Both the position numbers and the translations under genes were made by a program. Shown in pieces: positions 1 through 8,239 of a DNA stretch of 64,000 bases (positions within the stretch are counted from its first letter, which is position 1; each line of letters opens with the position of its first letter). This stretch comes from Candidatus Leptofilum proximum. GTDB taxonomy: Bacteria > Chloroflexota > Anaerolineae > Promineifilales > Promineifilaceae. The stretch lies in the NCBI GenBank assembly GCA_016710325.1, contig JADJXK010000002.1, positions 4,774,001 to 4,838,000 of the forward strand, written 5' to 3'. The notes beneath the pieces were generated by a model that did not search any database, was not told the origin of the DNA, and worked only from the letters and a program-made list of their open reading frames with translations.

Positions 1-2
1 CC

Positions 3-605
3 GGTAAAAGCCTGGAGGATCTGAAAGCCGCCCTGACGGCCAATCCAGAAATCTACCCTGCTTGGGCCGAGCCTTTCGGCGGACCCAACGCCCCCGATCC
101 TGGTGGCTGGACCGCGGCTATTGTGTACCTGGCGCCCGGCAGTTACGCACTGATCGACCTGATCCCAAATGCCGAAGGTGTGCCTCATTTCCAGAACGGT
201 ATGATGAAGGCCTTAACGGTGACAGAACCGGACGGGATCATAGCTGGTGAGCCCCTGCCAGATGTCACCATTGCCCTGAATGACTTTGCATTTTTCATCT
301 CCGAGCCATTAGCTGCTGGTGAACAGACAATACGCTTCTTAAACAGGGGGACCCAGGTGCATGAAGCCTTTCTGGTGCGGCTGGAAGATGGCAAAACGGC
401 CGATGATTACCTGAATACCCCACCGGGCGCAATTTCCCCAGGAGCTTCTCTTGGCGGTATTACCGGCATTGTGCCGGGTGATGGCCAATATGTGCCTGTG
501 ACGCTGGAACCAGGAACATACGTGTTGTTTTGCTTCTTGCCCGATTCGGGAAGCCACGCCCCACACTTCGCCCTGGGCATGATGCAGGAAATTGCCATCA
601 AATAA
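3..605 (+). CDS. Cupredoxin-like protein, 5' end outside window
   Basis: The frame is already open at the left edge (reading GKSLEDLKAALTANPE), so the true start lies upstream and about 200 C-terminal residues are visible. The last 90 residues look like a type 1 copper (cupredoxin) fold. A His in QVHEAFLVRL and a Cys-His-Met set in VLFCFLPD, HAPHFALG and GMM match the four expected copper ligands, and the beta-rich phrase LEPGTYVL precedes the Cys. Proteins of this kind are usually exported electron carriers or domains of larger secreted proteins, but the missing N-terminus prevents checking for a signal peptide. The gene ends 16 bases before the cupin gene, which has its own ribosome-binding site, so the two probably share a transcript. 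Confidence 0.8.
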   Translation, partial: GKSLEDLKAALTANPEIYPAWAEPFGGPNAPDPGGWTAAIVYLAPGSYALIDLIPNAEGVPHFQNGMMKALTVTEPDGIIAGEPLPDVTIALNDFAFFISEPLAAGEQTIRFLNRGTQVHEAFLVRLEDGKTADDYLNTPPGAISPGASLGGITGIVPGDGQYVPVTLEPGTYVLFCFLPDSGSHAPHFALGMMQEIAIK

Positions 606-621
606 ACGCTGGAGGTGAAAC

Positions 622-1089
622 ATGATGCAACCATTTAATATCCAGATGACGGCCGAAATCATAGACGGCGGCCGTTTTGAAACAGTGCGCTATCCCGACG
701 ATGAGATTTTGCTCCGTTCTGCCGCAGGGAATGTGCAGGTGATTGAATATATTTCGACAGACCGGGACGGTCCACCGGCTCACTATCATCCCTGGCATGA
801 GGTGGAGTACGTCATCGAAGGAAATGTGGAGTTTTATCTGAACGGTGAGTGGGTGCCAGGTGGTCCTGGTACCGTGCAGATGTTACCGGCTGGCGCTGCC
901 CACTCGGTGCGGGTGCCCACGGGCACTGCCAGGCTGCTGATGGTCACGATTGGTGCGCCCTTCGCCGGTTTCTCGCGCGAGCTGGGCAACCTGTACACCT
1001 CCGGCCAGGCCAACTTGCAGAATATTGTAGCCGTGGCGAATCGTCATGGTGTTGGACTGGAAGGGGATGGCTTAACGAACGGCCGTTAG
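622..1089 (+). CDS. Cupin-domain protein
   Basis: A 155-residue single-domain cupin. The first conserved motif is visible as AHYHPWHEVEYVIEG (two His, a Glu, then a closing Gly) and the second as LPAGAAHSVRVP, giving the usual His/His/Glu/His metal site of a small beta barrel. The start is supported by the GGAGGTG box eight bases upstream of the ATG. Cupins of this size include metal-dependent dioxygenases, isomerases and simple sensors, and nothing here identifies the substrate. It lies between a cupredoxin-like gene and an alpha/beta hydrolase gene that begins nine bases after its stop, consistent with one operon. Confidence 0.85.
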   Translation: MMQPFNIQMTAEIIDGGRFETVRYPDDEILLRSAAGNVQVIEYISTDRDGPPAHYHPWHEVEYVIEGNVEFYLNGEWVPGGPGTVQMLPAGAAHSVRVPTGTARLLMVTIGAPFAGFSRELGNLYTSGQANLQNIVAVANRHGVGLEGDGLTNGR

Positions 1090-1097
1090 GTGAAATC

Positions 1098-1988
1098 ATG
1101 TCCTCCACCACAACATTTGAGATGAATGGCGCCCGGGTTAATGGCTTAAACTTCCACTGGATCGAACAGGGAGCGGGACCGTTGGTGCTGGCGCTTCATG
1201 GCTTTCCCGATACGCCGCACACTTTCTGCCACCAGATGGCAGCCCTGGCCGCGGCGGGTTACCGGGTTGTCGCTCCTTACATGCGTGGCTACGCTCCCAC
1301 AGATGCACCGCCGGAGGCCCCATATGAACATGCGGCGCTCACGCAGGATGTTCTGGCCCTGATTGACGGACTTTCCGACGAGCCCGTTATTCTCATCGGT
1401 CATGATTGGGGTGCTTCTGCTGCTTATGGGACGGCCGTTCTGGCCCCAGAGAAAATCGCCAAGCTCATTACCATCGCCGTGCCCTATGGAGAAAAACTTT
1501 GGAACTCCTGGCTTGTCAATCCGGTGCAGCAGCGCCGTTCCTGGTACATCTATTTCTTCCAGCTACCCTGGGCCGAAGAGGCCGTAGCTTACAACAACTT
1601 CGCCCTGGTTGAGCGGCTCTGGCAGGGTTGGTCGCCAGGGTGGAATTACCCGCGTGAAAGCCTGGAGGCCGTTAAAGCGATTTTCCGCCAGCCCGCTTCG
1701 TTAACGGCCGCTCTCAACTATTACCGGCACAGCTTTAATCCGGCCAACCACGCCCCTGCCTTGCAACCCATGCGCGAACGGCAGGGGGAACCCATCCTTG
1801 TGCCTGCACTCTACATTCACGGCGAGCAGGATGGTGGCATTGGCGTGGAAACGACGGCGGGGATGGAGGGGTACTTTCCAAACGGCCTGGAAAAACAGAT
1901 CCTTCCTGCTGCCGGACACTTCGTGCATCAAGAACAACCGGAGCAAGTGAATCGCCTGCTCCTCAATTTTCTGGAGGCCCGTTCTTGA
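1098..1988 (+). CDS. Alpha/beta hydrolase, epoxide hydrolase-like
   Basis: A 296-residue alpha/beta hydrolase. ATG 1098 was chosen because it follows a GGTGAAATC stretch and gives a normal N-terminus; the same frame is open further upstream but overlaps the cupin gene. Motifs: oxyanion-hole HGFPDTPHTF (residues 34-43), nucleophile elbow GHDWGAS with Asp103 in the nucleophile position as in epoxide hydrolases and haloalkane dehalogenases, an acid in the HGEQDGG turn, and the catalytic His in AAGHFVHQEQPE. A cap region rich in Trp and Tyr follows the elbow. The Asp nucleophile makes a soluble epoxide hydrolase or dehalogenase-type reaction more likely than ester hydrolysis; the substrate is unknown. 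Confidence 0.85.
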   Translation: MSSTTTFEMNGARVNGLNFHWIEQGAGPLVLALHGFPDTPHTFCHQMAALAAAGYRVVAPYMRGYAPTDAPPEAPYEHAALTQDVLALIDGLSDEPVILIGHDWGASAAYGTAVLAPEKIAKLITIAVPYGEKLWNSWLVNPVQQRRSWYIYFFQLPWAEEAVAYNNFALVERLWQGWSPGWNYPRESLEAVKAIFRQPASLTAALNYYRHSFNPANHAPALQPMRERQGEPILVPALYIHGEQDGGIGVETTAGMEGYFPNGLEKQILPAAGHFVHQEQPEQVNRLLLNFLEARS

Positions 1989-2035
1989 CGCAAGCGGCCA
2001 ACAGATACAAAACATCTTTATACAAGGAGATGATC

Positions 2036-2629
2036 ATGAAAACAACATCGTTATTTCAGCTTGGAGGGGCTGCTGTGTTTCTCTCCGCGATTCTGTTCGG
2101 CATTGGTAACTTGATGTATTTTCTGTCGGGGCAGCCGGACGGCCCGACAACGCTGGGGCTTTGGATCGCATTCTGTGGCGACACCCTGCAGGTATTTGGC
2201 CTGGGTGCTCTGTTTGCCCGGCAGGTACATCGAGGTGGTGTTCTGGGATTGGTCGGTTATGTTCTCCTGGTGGTGGCAACCATGTTTTTCATCGGCAGCT
2301 ATGCCGTCGACCTGGGCGTGGCCGCCGGTGCGATTACGAATGAACAAATCGCGCAGGTGCCTGCCTACACCTTCTCAATTGCCATCATGCCCTGGATTTG
2401 GTTTGCCGGTCTCATCGTCTTTGGGATATCGATTTACCGCGCTCAAGTGTTTCCGCCATACGCCGGAGTACTGCTTGTGCTGCTGGCTTTGGTGCAGCAG
2501 CTCACGGGACCGCTGGCGTTCACACGTCCAATTTTTGCGGTGCTCTCGTTTGTGGCGTGGGCCTGGCTCGGCTGGGCGCTCCTGAGGGACAAGAATGTCC
2601 TTTCACGGGAACCCATACCTGCAACGTAG
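2036..2629 (+). CDS. Multi-pass membrane protein, unknown function
   Basis: A 197-residue hydrophobic protein with about six predicted membrane segments: AVFLSAILFGIGNLMY, then LWIAFCGDTLQVFGLGAL, LGLVGYVLLVVATMFF, FSIAIMPWIWFAGLIVF, YAGVLLVLLALVQQL and FAVLSFVAWAWLGWALL. The start at ATG 2036 is set by the AAGGAG box seven bases upstream; an in-frame ATG two codons earlier is too close to that box. I do not recognise a named family. It follows the hydrolase by 47 bases and is probably the last gene of the first operon, because the next gene has its own promoter-like region. Confidence 0.75.
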   Translation: MKTTSLFQLGGAAVFLSAILFGIGNLMYFLSGQPDGPTTLGLWIAFCGDTLQVFGLGALFARQVHRGGVLGLVGYVLLVVATMFFIGSYAVDLGVAAGAITNEQIAQVPAYTFSIAIMPWIWFAGLIVFGISIYRAQVFPPYAGVLLVLLALVQQLTGPLAFTRPIFAVLSFVAWAWLGWALLRDKNVLSREPIPAT

Positions 2630-2650
2630 AAACATCTCGCGAATTCTTCT

Positions 2651-3195
2651 AAAGTGAACAAATAATGAACCGGAAATGAACTGGAAAATGGGCGAGGAAC
2701 GGCCGTATTCTATGCTCATTAAGAACGGCCGTCCGGCCAAAAAATCTACAAATAATAAGGAGAATTTCGATGTCTGTTGAACAAAATAAAACTATTGTGA
2801 GACGTATTTTTGAGGAACTGATTAACCAGGAAAACAAAGCTGTCATCGATGAAGCGTTTGATGCTGATGTGATCATCCACGATCCCTTCACCGGAACGAC
2901 GCGGGGGATGAATGCCTTCGGACAGTTGTTGGGAATGTTTGATGCTGCCTTCCCCGGCCATCGCGTCACCATTGAGGAGATGGTGGCTGAAGGGGAGTAT
3001 GTTTCGGTGCTGCACACGCACACGGCGACGCACACCGGGCCGTTTATGGGGCTGCCGGGGACGGGCAAAACGGCCGTTGTCAATGGCATTGAACTGTTCC
3101 GGCTGCGAAACGGCCGTATCGTCGAGTTCTGGCGCAAGGATGATGACGTCAGCCTGTTGATGCAGTTGGGTCTCCTTCCGGCTCCAACAGCGGCA
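2651..3195 (+). repeat. Direct duplication, copy 1 (operator plus ester cyclase gene)
   Basis: This segment, from the 11-bp repeat array through the coding region, recurs with high identity at about 4170-4709. Identity is near complete in the coding part and lower in the 100 bases just before it. The lipoprotein gene at 3278-4135 lies between the two copies. Confidence 0.85.
2655..2687 (+). promoter_or_regulatory. Three 11-bp direct repeats, PHO-box-like operator (copy 1)
   Basis: TGAAC recurs at 2655, 2666 and 2677, exactly 11 bases apart. Read on the other strand these are GTTCA units (for example GTTCATTTCCG), close to the 11-bp direct repeats bound by PhoB/PhoP-type winged-helix response regulators. 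A TATTCT sequence at 2706-2711 could be the -10 element, placing the array over the -35 region as expected for an activator site. The same arrangement precedes the second copy of the gene. The repeats are seen; the regulator is inferred. Confidence 0.55.
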
Positions 3196-3198
3196 TAA
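2770..3198 (+). CDS. SnoaL-like ester cyclase (NTF2 fold), copy 1
   Basis: A 142-residue protein of the SnoaL/NTF2-like fold. Diagnostic features are the N-terminal helix NKTIVRRIFEELINQ, a mid-protein HDPFTG, the HTHTATHTGPFMG strand region and the typical ending GRIVEFWRKDDDVSLLMQLG seen in ester cyclase-like proteins. A strong AAGGAGAATTTCG ribosome-binding region precedes ATG 2770. It is a near-identical twin of the gene at 4284 (five differences over 142 residues by eye). Family members cyclise polyketide esters, but many small NTF2-like proteins have other roles and the substrate is not known. Expression probably depends on the PHO-box-like repeats upstream. Confidence 0.85.
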   Translation: MSVEQNKTIVRRIFEELINQENKAVIDEAFDADVIIHDPFTGTTRGMNAFGQLLGMFDAAFPGHRVTIEEMVAEGEYVSVLHTHTATHTGPFMGLPGTGKTAVVNGIELFRLRNGRIVEFWRKDDDVSLLMQLGLLPAPTAA

Positions 3199-3277
3199 GA
3201 AGTGGTTGAGTGGAAACGTATACGTCCGGCTTACCTTGCCAAAAGGTAAACAAGTCTCACTCTACAGAGGTGCTATC

Positions 3278-4135
3278 GTGTTGAGAAAGTTTTGTCCGGT
3301 ATTCGTTCTGATGTTGTTAATGGCTGCTTGTACTCCAAGCGCCACGCCAGTTCAAGCGCCGACAGATACGGCCGTTGCCATATCACCCACAGTTGCAGCG
3401 GTTTTTCCGACGGAAACGGCCGTTCCCGTTTCGCCTACCGCCTCACGGGTTTCCCCCGCGGCAACGGCCAGTCCTGTGCCAGCTACAGAGACACCGGCGC
3501 CAGCCGAAATGGCCGCCGCTTCGGTCACGCCTACTGCGGCCATCAGTAATTTTCCGGTTGTAAACTGCTGCAAAGGGCGCACCGTGCCGGCTGGCCTGTA
3601 CCGGCTGCCTGTCTGGTTTGACATGCCGCTGATGCTTGAAGTCGGCGAGGGCTGGCGGGTAATGAATGAAGAGCAGGCCAGGCTGTTTGCACTGGCACGT
3701 GGCCAAAACAGCCTCAACAATCCGAGCGAATGGATTGTGTTTATGACTGCATCGTCCGTCGGTTCAGCTGAGGGTTTGATGGCTCAGTTTTTAGAAGAGC
3801 CGACAATTGTGCCGCTGGGCGAGCCAATGGTGGCCGACCTTGCTGGTTATGCAGGCTGGCAGCAAGATTTTGCCGTCTTGCCCAATTCAGATTACCCGGG
3901 CAATGTAAACGATGACATTCCGGCCGGCGTTCAGATCATCGACGTTGTCGAGCAATTTTTCGCCCCCGGCTTTTCGTGGACCAGTTCGTCGCCGGAGGCC
4001 CAACTGCGGCTCGTCGTCGTAAACGTTGGTGATACGCTCCTTTTCGTTTATCTTGAAGCGCCACACGACCAATTCGCCACCTTTGTCGCCGACGCAAACC
4101 AGATATTGCAGACGTTGGAAATGCCTGAGCCATGA
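3278..4135 (+). CDS. Thr/Pro-linker lipoprotein
   Basis: A 285-residue predicted lipoprotein starting at GTG 3278. The N-terminus MLRKFCPVFVLMLLMAAC is a type II signal peptide with lipobox LMAAC, so Cys18 would be acylated. Residues 19-95 form a low-complexity linker rich in Thr, Pro, Ala and Val, typical of Chloroflexota surface lipoproteins. The globular part carries a Cys-Cys pair (VVNCCKGRTVPAG) followed by a beta-rich domain ending EMPEP. The frame is open to an ATG at 3206, but that start would bury the signal peptide. No enzymatic motif is recognised. It lies between the two ester cyclase copies. Confidence 0.75.
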   Translation: MLRKFCPVFVLMLLMAACTPSATPVQAPTDTAVAISPTVAAVFPTETAVPVSPTASRVSPAATASPVPATETPAPAEMAAASVTPTAAISNFPVVNCCKGRTVPAGLYRLPVWFDMPLMLEVGEGWRVMNEEQARLFALARGQNSLNNPSEWIVFMTASSVGSAEGLMAQFLEEPTIVPLGEPMVADLAGYAGWQQDFAVLPNSDYPGNVNDDIPAGVQIIDVVEQFFAPGFSWTSSSPEAQLRLVVVNVGDTLLFVYLEAPHDQFATFVADANQILQTLEMPEP

Positions 4136-4169
4136 CTCATGTTTTTTTGATTATTTCGCGTTTCCCTTC

Positions 4170-4709
4170 AAAGTGAACAAAAGATGAACAGGAATTGAAC
4201 TGGAAGATGAGTAGAGAACGGCCGTATCCTAATCTCATCAAGGCCAATCAACACAAAACAGATAAAACAAAAGGAGAATTTCGATGTCTCTTGAACAAAA
4301 CAAAACCATTGTGAGACGTATTTTTGAGGAACTGATTAACCAGGAAAACAAAGCTGTCATCGATGAAGCGTTTGATGCTGATGTGATCATCCACGATCCC
4401 TTCACCGGAACGACGCAGGGGATGGATGCCTTCGGACAGTTGTTGGGAATGTTTGATGCTGCCTTCCCCGGCCATCGCGTCACCATTGAGGAAATGGTGG
4501 CCGAAGGGGAGTATGTTTCGGTGCTGCACACGCACACGGCGACGCACACCGGGCCGTTTATGGGGCTGCCGGGGACGGGCAAAACGGCCGTTGTCAATGG
4601 CATTGAACTGTTCCGGCTGCGAAACGGCCGTATCGTCGAGTTCTGGCGCAAAGATGACGACGTTAGCCTGTTGATGCAGTTGGGTATCATTCCGGCTCCG
4701 ACAGCGGCG
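4170..4709 (+). repeat. Direct duplication, copy 2
   Basis: Second copy of the segment at 2651-3195. The match ends near the last codons of the gene, where copy 2 has lost the stop and reads on for nine extra residues (HAHGRSRMV). Confidence 0.85.
4174..4206 (+). promoter_or_regulatory. Three 11-bp direct repeats, PHO-box-like operator (copy 2)
   Basis: TGAAC recurs at 4174, 4185 and 4196, again exactly 11 bases apart, and TATCCT follows at the equivalent -10 position. Spacer bases differ from copy 1 while the TGAAC cores and their phasing are conserved, which argues for function. Confidence 0.55.
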
Positions 4710-4739
4710 CATGCTCACGGCCGATCCCGAATGGTATGA
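4284..4739 (+). CDS. SnoaL-like ester cyclase (NTF2 fold), copy 2
   Basis: A 151-residue twin of the gene at 2770. Over the first 142 residues it differs at about five positions (for example Val3 to Leu, Arg45 to Gln, Asn47 to Asp, and Leu-Leu to Ile-Ile near the end). The C-terminus is extended because the stop of copy 1 is not present. The ribosome-binding region AAGGAGAATTTCG and the 11-bp operator repeats are also duplicated. The strong identity suggests recent duplication or ongoing gene conversion. The biochemical role is presumed the same as copy 1 and is otherwise unknown. Confidence 0.85.
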   Translation: MSLEQNKTIVRRIFEELINQENKAVIDEAFDADVIIHDPFTGTTQGMDAFGQLLGMFDAAFPGHRVTIEEMVAEGEYVSVLHTHTATHTGPFMGLPGTGKTAVVNGIELFRLRNGRIVEFWRKDDDVSLLMQLGIIPAPTAAHAHGRSRMV

Positions 4740-4784
4740 TGGCAAAATAGTAGATGTACAATTCCGTCATCAGGAAATCAAGCA

Positions 4785-5513
4785 ATGACAGAAAAAGACC
4801 TGCCCAAGTCCACCTCTCTTTCCCGCATCCACTGGCTGCTGGGCGTGCAAACCATCGTTATCTTGCTCGGCTCGCTCAACCGGCTGGGCTCGTGGACGCT
4901 GGGGTATGTGGCGGCCAACGAATTTTTGCGCTGGGTGGATTTGCACAACATGCTCACCCTGCCGCTGATCAGCGTGACGGCCTTCTATTTGCTGAAAAAG
5001 GAAATTGAACGAGGTGATCTGGTAGCGAACGGCCGTTGGCCGCTGCTGCTCAATCTCGGTTTCATCATTGGCCTGTACCTGTTTGCCGCCAGCTACGGCA
5101 GCCACGAAACCACCAACTACCTGCACGCCCGCTTCTGCCCGGATGGTGAGACCAGCGATTTGTGCCGCATTGTTATCTTCAACGACGACGAATTTTCTCA
5201 CTGGCTCTTTTTTGCCGGTTTTGTCTTGCTCAATGGGGCGTTGATGCTGCTGCAAGTGATCTATGCCTGGCCGGGGCAGGTGCGGGGGCGGGATACGGCC
5301 GTCCTCACCCTCAACGCTCTTTTTGTGGCCCTGGGTATCTTTGCCAATTTGGGCTTCGAGGCGATTGGGCTGGATTTGTACATTGTCCTGGGTCTGGCGC
5401 TTTTAGCAGGCTGGCTGTTGTGGCGGTACGGCCGTCAGCCGCTGCTGGTTTATTATGCCGCGGCTTATGGGGTAGGGTTGGTGGTGACGGCCGTTTACCG
5501 CCTGCTGGTGTAA
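4785..5513 (+). CDS. Seven-pass membrane protein, unknown function
   Basis: A 242-residue integral membrane protein with about seven hydrophobic segments, among them WLLGVQTIVILLGSLNRLG, MLTLPLISVTAFYLL, LLLNLGFIIGLYLFAASY, FFAGFVLLNGALMLLQV, ALFVALGIFANLGF, IVLGLALLAGWLLW and YYAAAYGVGLVVTAVY. A loop carrying two Cys (ARFCPDGETSDLCRI) and several acidic residues lies between segments three and four and could be extracytoplasmic. No family was recognised. It ends one base before the start of the NHL-repeat gene (TAACATG), so the two are very likely co-translated. Confidence 0.75.
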   Translation: MTEKDLPKSTSLSRIHWLLGVQTIVILLGSLNRLGSWTLGYVAANEFLRWVDLHNMLTLPLISVTAFYLLKKEIERGDLVANGRWPLLLNLGFIIGLYLFAASYGSHETTNYLHARFCPDGETSDLCRIVIFNDDEFSHWLFFAGFVLLNGALMLLQVIYAWPGQVRGRDTAVLTLNALFVALGIFANLGFEAIGLDLYIVLGLALLAGWLLWRYGRQPLLVYYAAAYGVGLVVTAVYRLLV

Positions 5514-5514
5514 C

Positions 5515-6558
5515 ATGTCTTTGCTGCCCCGCCGCTCCGGGAAAGTAGCCGGACTAATTTTACTCGCCATCGTTCTTGCGCTGTGGCTGGCCCTGCGGCT
5601 GGTGGGTCGGCCCTTGCTAAACGGCCGTTCGCCATACACCGTCGCCACCAACTGGCCGCGCCTTCCGCCCGGCCTGGTTTTGGGACAGGTGACCGGCATC
5701 GACGTTGATTCTCAAGGGCGGGTTTTTGTTTTTGCCCGCGGCGAGAAAGTGTGGGATGCTGAACCCATCGATCCGGCCATAATTTCCTCGCCCGCGGTCT
5801 ACGTTTTTGACGGGCCAACAGGCGAACTGCTCAATTCCTGGGGTGAAAACCGGTTTGTCATGCCCCACGGCCTGTCGATTGATAACGAGGACAACGTCTG
5901 GCTGACGGATGTGGGGCTGCACCAAGTTTACAAGTTTGACCCGAACGGCCGCTTGCTGCTCACCCTAGGCGAGGCCGGTGTTGCGGGCAGCGATGAAACA
6001 CATTTTAATCGGCCGACGGATGTGGCAGTGCGGCCGGATGGCTCTTTTTACGTGAGCGACGGCTATCTCAACAGCCGCGTTGCCCGCTTTGCCGCCGACG
6101 GCCGTTACTTGTTTGCCTGGGGCAGCGCCGGAGCAGGCGCAGGCGAGTTCGACGTGCCGCACAGCCTGGCCCTGGATGCTGCCGGGCGGGTGTACGTGGC
6201 TGACCGGGGCAACGCCCGCGTGCAAATTTTTGACGAAGACGGCCGTTTCCTCACCAGCTGGCAAGATGACCTGCGGCTCGGCCGTCCCTGGGCTGTGCGC
6301 GTGGGTGACGATGGTTTTGTGTATGTGGTGGATGGCGGGGATCAAAACAACTGGCTGCCGGACCGCGCCCGCATTCTGAAGTTAACCACGGCTGGAGAGA
6401 TTGTGGATCGTTTTGGCGCGTACGGCCGTCAGCCAGGCCACTTTATCTGGCCTCATGCGCTTGCTGTCGCCGCCGACGGCACTCTGTACGTAGCCGAAGT
6501 AGGCAGCGGACGGCGCATCCAGAAATTTCTCAGCTTTAGTTCTGGCTTGTCCAGGTAA
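5515..6558 (+). CDS. Membrane-anchored NHL-repeat beta-propeller protein
   Basis: A 347-residue protein with an N-terminal membrane anchor (LILLAIVLALWLALRL, residues 14-29) and an NHL-type six-bladed propeller. Blade motifs recur: GIDVDSQGRVFVFARG, MPHGLSIDNEDNVWLTD, RPTDVAVRPDGSFYVSDGY, VPHSLALDAAGRVYVADRG, RPWAVRVGDDGFVYVVDGG and WPHALAVAADGTLYVAEVG. The pattern resembles peptidyl-alpha-hydroxyglycine lyase-like propellers, which keep conserved His residues at blade starts (PHG, PHS and PHA here), but lyase activity is not implied. The domain is probably outside the membrane. It is coupled to the preceding membrane protein gene and is followed after 11 bases by an SRPBCC gene. Confidence 0.85.
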   Translation: MSLLPRRSGKVAGLILLAIVLALWLALRLVGRPLLNGRSPYTVATNWPRLPPGLVLGQVTGIDVDSQGRVFVFARGEKVWDAEPIDPAIISSPAVYVFDGPTGELLNSWGENRFVMPHGLSIDNEDNVWLTDVGLHQVYKFDPNGRLLLTLGEAGVAGSDETHFNRPTDVAVRPDGSFYVSDGYLNSRVARFAADGRYLFAWGSAGAGAGEFDVPHSLALDAAGRVYVADRGNARVQIFDEDGRFLTSWQDDLRLGRPWAVRVGDDGFVYVVDGGDQNNWLPDRARILKLTTAGEIVDRFGAYGRQPGHFIWPHALAVAADGTLYVAEVGSGRRIQKFLSFSSGLSR

Positions 6559-6569
6559 GGAGATCAACC

Positions 6570-7118
6570 ATGAAAAGTAATGAATATGCTTTTATAACCC
6601 ATTGGCGAGTACAAAGCACCTGCCAGGAAATCAGCGACATTTTGGGCAATGCCCCCGATCTGACCCGTTGGTGGCCCTCGGTTTACCTGGATGTACAGGA
6701 ATTAGAACCGGGCGATAAAAACGGTATTGGCAAAGTGGTGAGCCTGTTTACCAAAGGCTGGCTGCCGTACACTTTGCGCTGGCAGTTCCGCGTCACCGCC
6801 AATCGCTCCCCTTATGGCTTTTCCCTGGAGGCGTGGGGTGATTTTGTTGGCACTGGCGACTGGACCTTCACCCAAAATGGTGATTGGGTCGATATCACCT
6901 ATGATTGGCGCATCCGTGCCGACAAACCGCTGCTGCGCTGGTTATCGTTTATCATGAAGCCGATTTTCTCGGCCAACCACCATTGGGCCATGCACAAAGG
7001 CGAAGAAAGTTTGAAACTGGAGCTGGCCCGCCGTCATGCCAAATCGGTCAAAGAAAGGAAAGCAGTTCCGCCACCACCTGGCTCAACATTTGCTTTTTTC
7101 TCACCACGCGGCAAATGA
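6570..7118 (+). CDS. SRPBCC (START/Bet v 1-like) family protein
   Basis: A 182-residue protein with the helix-grip layout of the SRPBCC superfamily: the opening strand NEYAFITHWRVQ, the DLTRWWPSVYLDVQEL region usual in polyketide cyclase/dehydrase-like members, central strands around YTLRWQFRVTANRSPYGF, and a long C-terminal helix beginning MKPIFSANHHWAMHKGEESL. Such proteins bind hydrophobic ligands in a deep pocket; no ligand can be assigned. An AAGGAGATC box precedes ATG 6570. It closes the plus-strand run that starts at 4785 and faces the convergent homocysteine methyltransferase gene. Confidence 0.8.
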   Translation: MKSNEYAFITHWRVQSTCQEISDILGNAPDLTRWWPSVYLDVQELEPGDKNGIGKVVSLFTKGWLPYTLRWQFRVTANRSPYGFSLEAWGDFVGTGDWTFTQNGDWVDITYDWRIRADKPLLRWLSFIMKPIFSANHHWAMHKGEESLKLELARRHAKSVKERKAVPPPPGSTFAFFSPRGK

Positions 7119-7151
7119 GACAAGACCACAGGCGGCCATACCGATAACCGT

Positions 7152-8117
7152 TCACCGCTCACCGCCCACTGGCCTCGTCCGGTCCCGGATTTGCCGGATG
7201 TGCTCCGGGCCGGTACGGCAGCAGCCGCCCACCAGCAGTGCCCCCATCTTACGCCATTCACGGCTGATGGTGCCAAACTCGGCCGGGTTTGCCTGGCCCA
7301 GCCACTGATTTGTTTCAGGGTCGTATTCCTCGCCGGAGTTGGGGTAGACGATGATCAATTTGTCGGTGTTGGCTTGTACGGCCGTAATCAACTCCGGCAA
7401 AAAGCGGGGTGGGGTGCAGTTGATGCCCACCGCCACCAGGTTGGGCACCTCGTTGAGCAGGCGCACACACTCCGCCAGGGGCGTGCCATCGCTGATGTGA
7501 CGGCCGTCCTGGCAGGTAAAGCTCATCCAGGCGGGCATGTCTGGGGTTTCCCGCAGCAGCTGGCGCAGTGCTTTGGCCTCGGCCAGCGAGGGGATGGTTT
7601 CGCAGGCCAGCAGATCGGCTCCGCTGTGCGCCAGGATATTCCAGCGGGGGCGGTGCCAATCTAAAAGCCCGGCCTCATCCAGGTCATAAACACCCGTGTA
7701 TTCGGAGCCGTCGGCCAGGTAAGCGCCGTATGGCCCCACGCTGGCGGCAACCAACGGCCGCAGCCGCTGCCGCCGGTTGGCCATCACGGCCCAAAATTGG
7801 TCCCGCGCCTCGATGGCCAGCTGCACGGAGAAGCGGATCAAATCGGCCGCTTTGTCTTCGCTGAGGCCGCGGGTCACCAGGCCGGGCAGGCTGGCCTGGT
7901 AGCTGGCGCTGATGATGCAGTCCGCCCCGGCCCACAGGTAATCGCTGTGCACCTGGCGAATCGCCTCCGGCTGCTCCAGCAAGATTTTGGCCGACCAGAG
8001 CGGATCGTCCAGGTTGTAGCGCCGGTTTTCCAGCTCGGTGGCCAGTCCGCCATCCAGAATAAACACATTTTGGTAAGCCAGGAATGGCTCGATTGGGTTC
8101 GTAAATTGCTGCGTCAT
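7152..8117 (-). CDS. mmuM: Homocysteine S-methyltransferase
   Basis: A 321-residue zinc-dependent homocysteine S-methyltransferase of the MmuM/YagD type, a TIM barrel transferring a methyl group (typically from S-methylmethionine) to homocysteine to make methionine. Motifs: the start LDGGLATELENRRYNL, the DCIISASYQASL strand, VGPYGAYLADGSEYTG, the first zinc Cys in VGINCTPP and the paired zinc Cys in GGCCRTGPEHI near the C-terminus. Length matches the family. A GGTGATACC region precedes the ATG. It is a single gene, convergent with the SRPBCC gene and divergent from a small lipoprotein gene. Confidence 0.92.
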   Translation of the reverse strand: MTQQFTNPIEPFLAYQNVFILDGGLATELENRRYNLDDPLWSAKILLEQPEAIRQVHSDYLWAGADCIISASYQASLPGLVTRGLSEDKAADLIRFSVQLAIEARDQFWAVMANRRQRLRPLVAASVGPYGAYLADGSEYTGVYDLDEAGLLDWHRPRWNILAHSGADLLACETIPSLAEAKALRQLLRETPDMPAWMSFTCQDGRHISDGTPLAECVRLLNEVPNLVAVGINCTPPRFLPELITAVQANTDKLIIVYPNSGEEYDPETNQWLGQANPAEFGTISREWRKMGALLVGGCCRTGPEHIRQIRDRTRPVGGER

Positions 8118-8239
8118 GGTATCACCATTTTTTGCTAATGAGGAGTTGCCTGTTTTATTGGGAACTTCATCACTAATGGACGTTTGGGAGCCCTGGTAAA
8201 CTATGGTAGCAGATTTTTAGTCACCATGGAGGTTTTACC

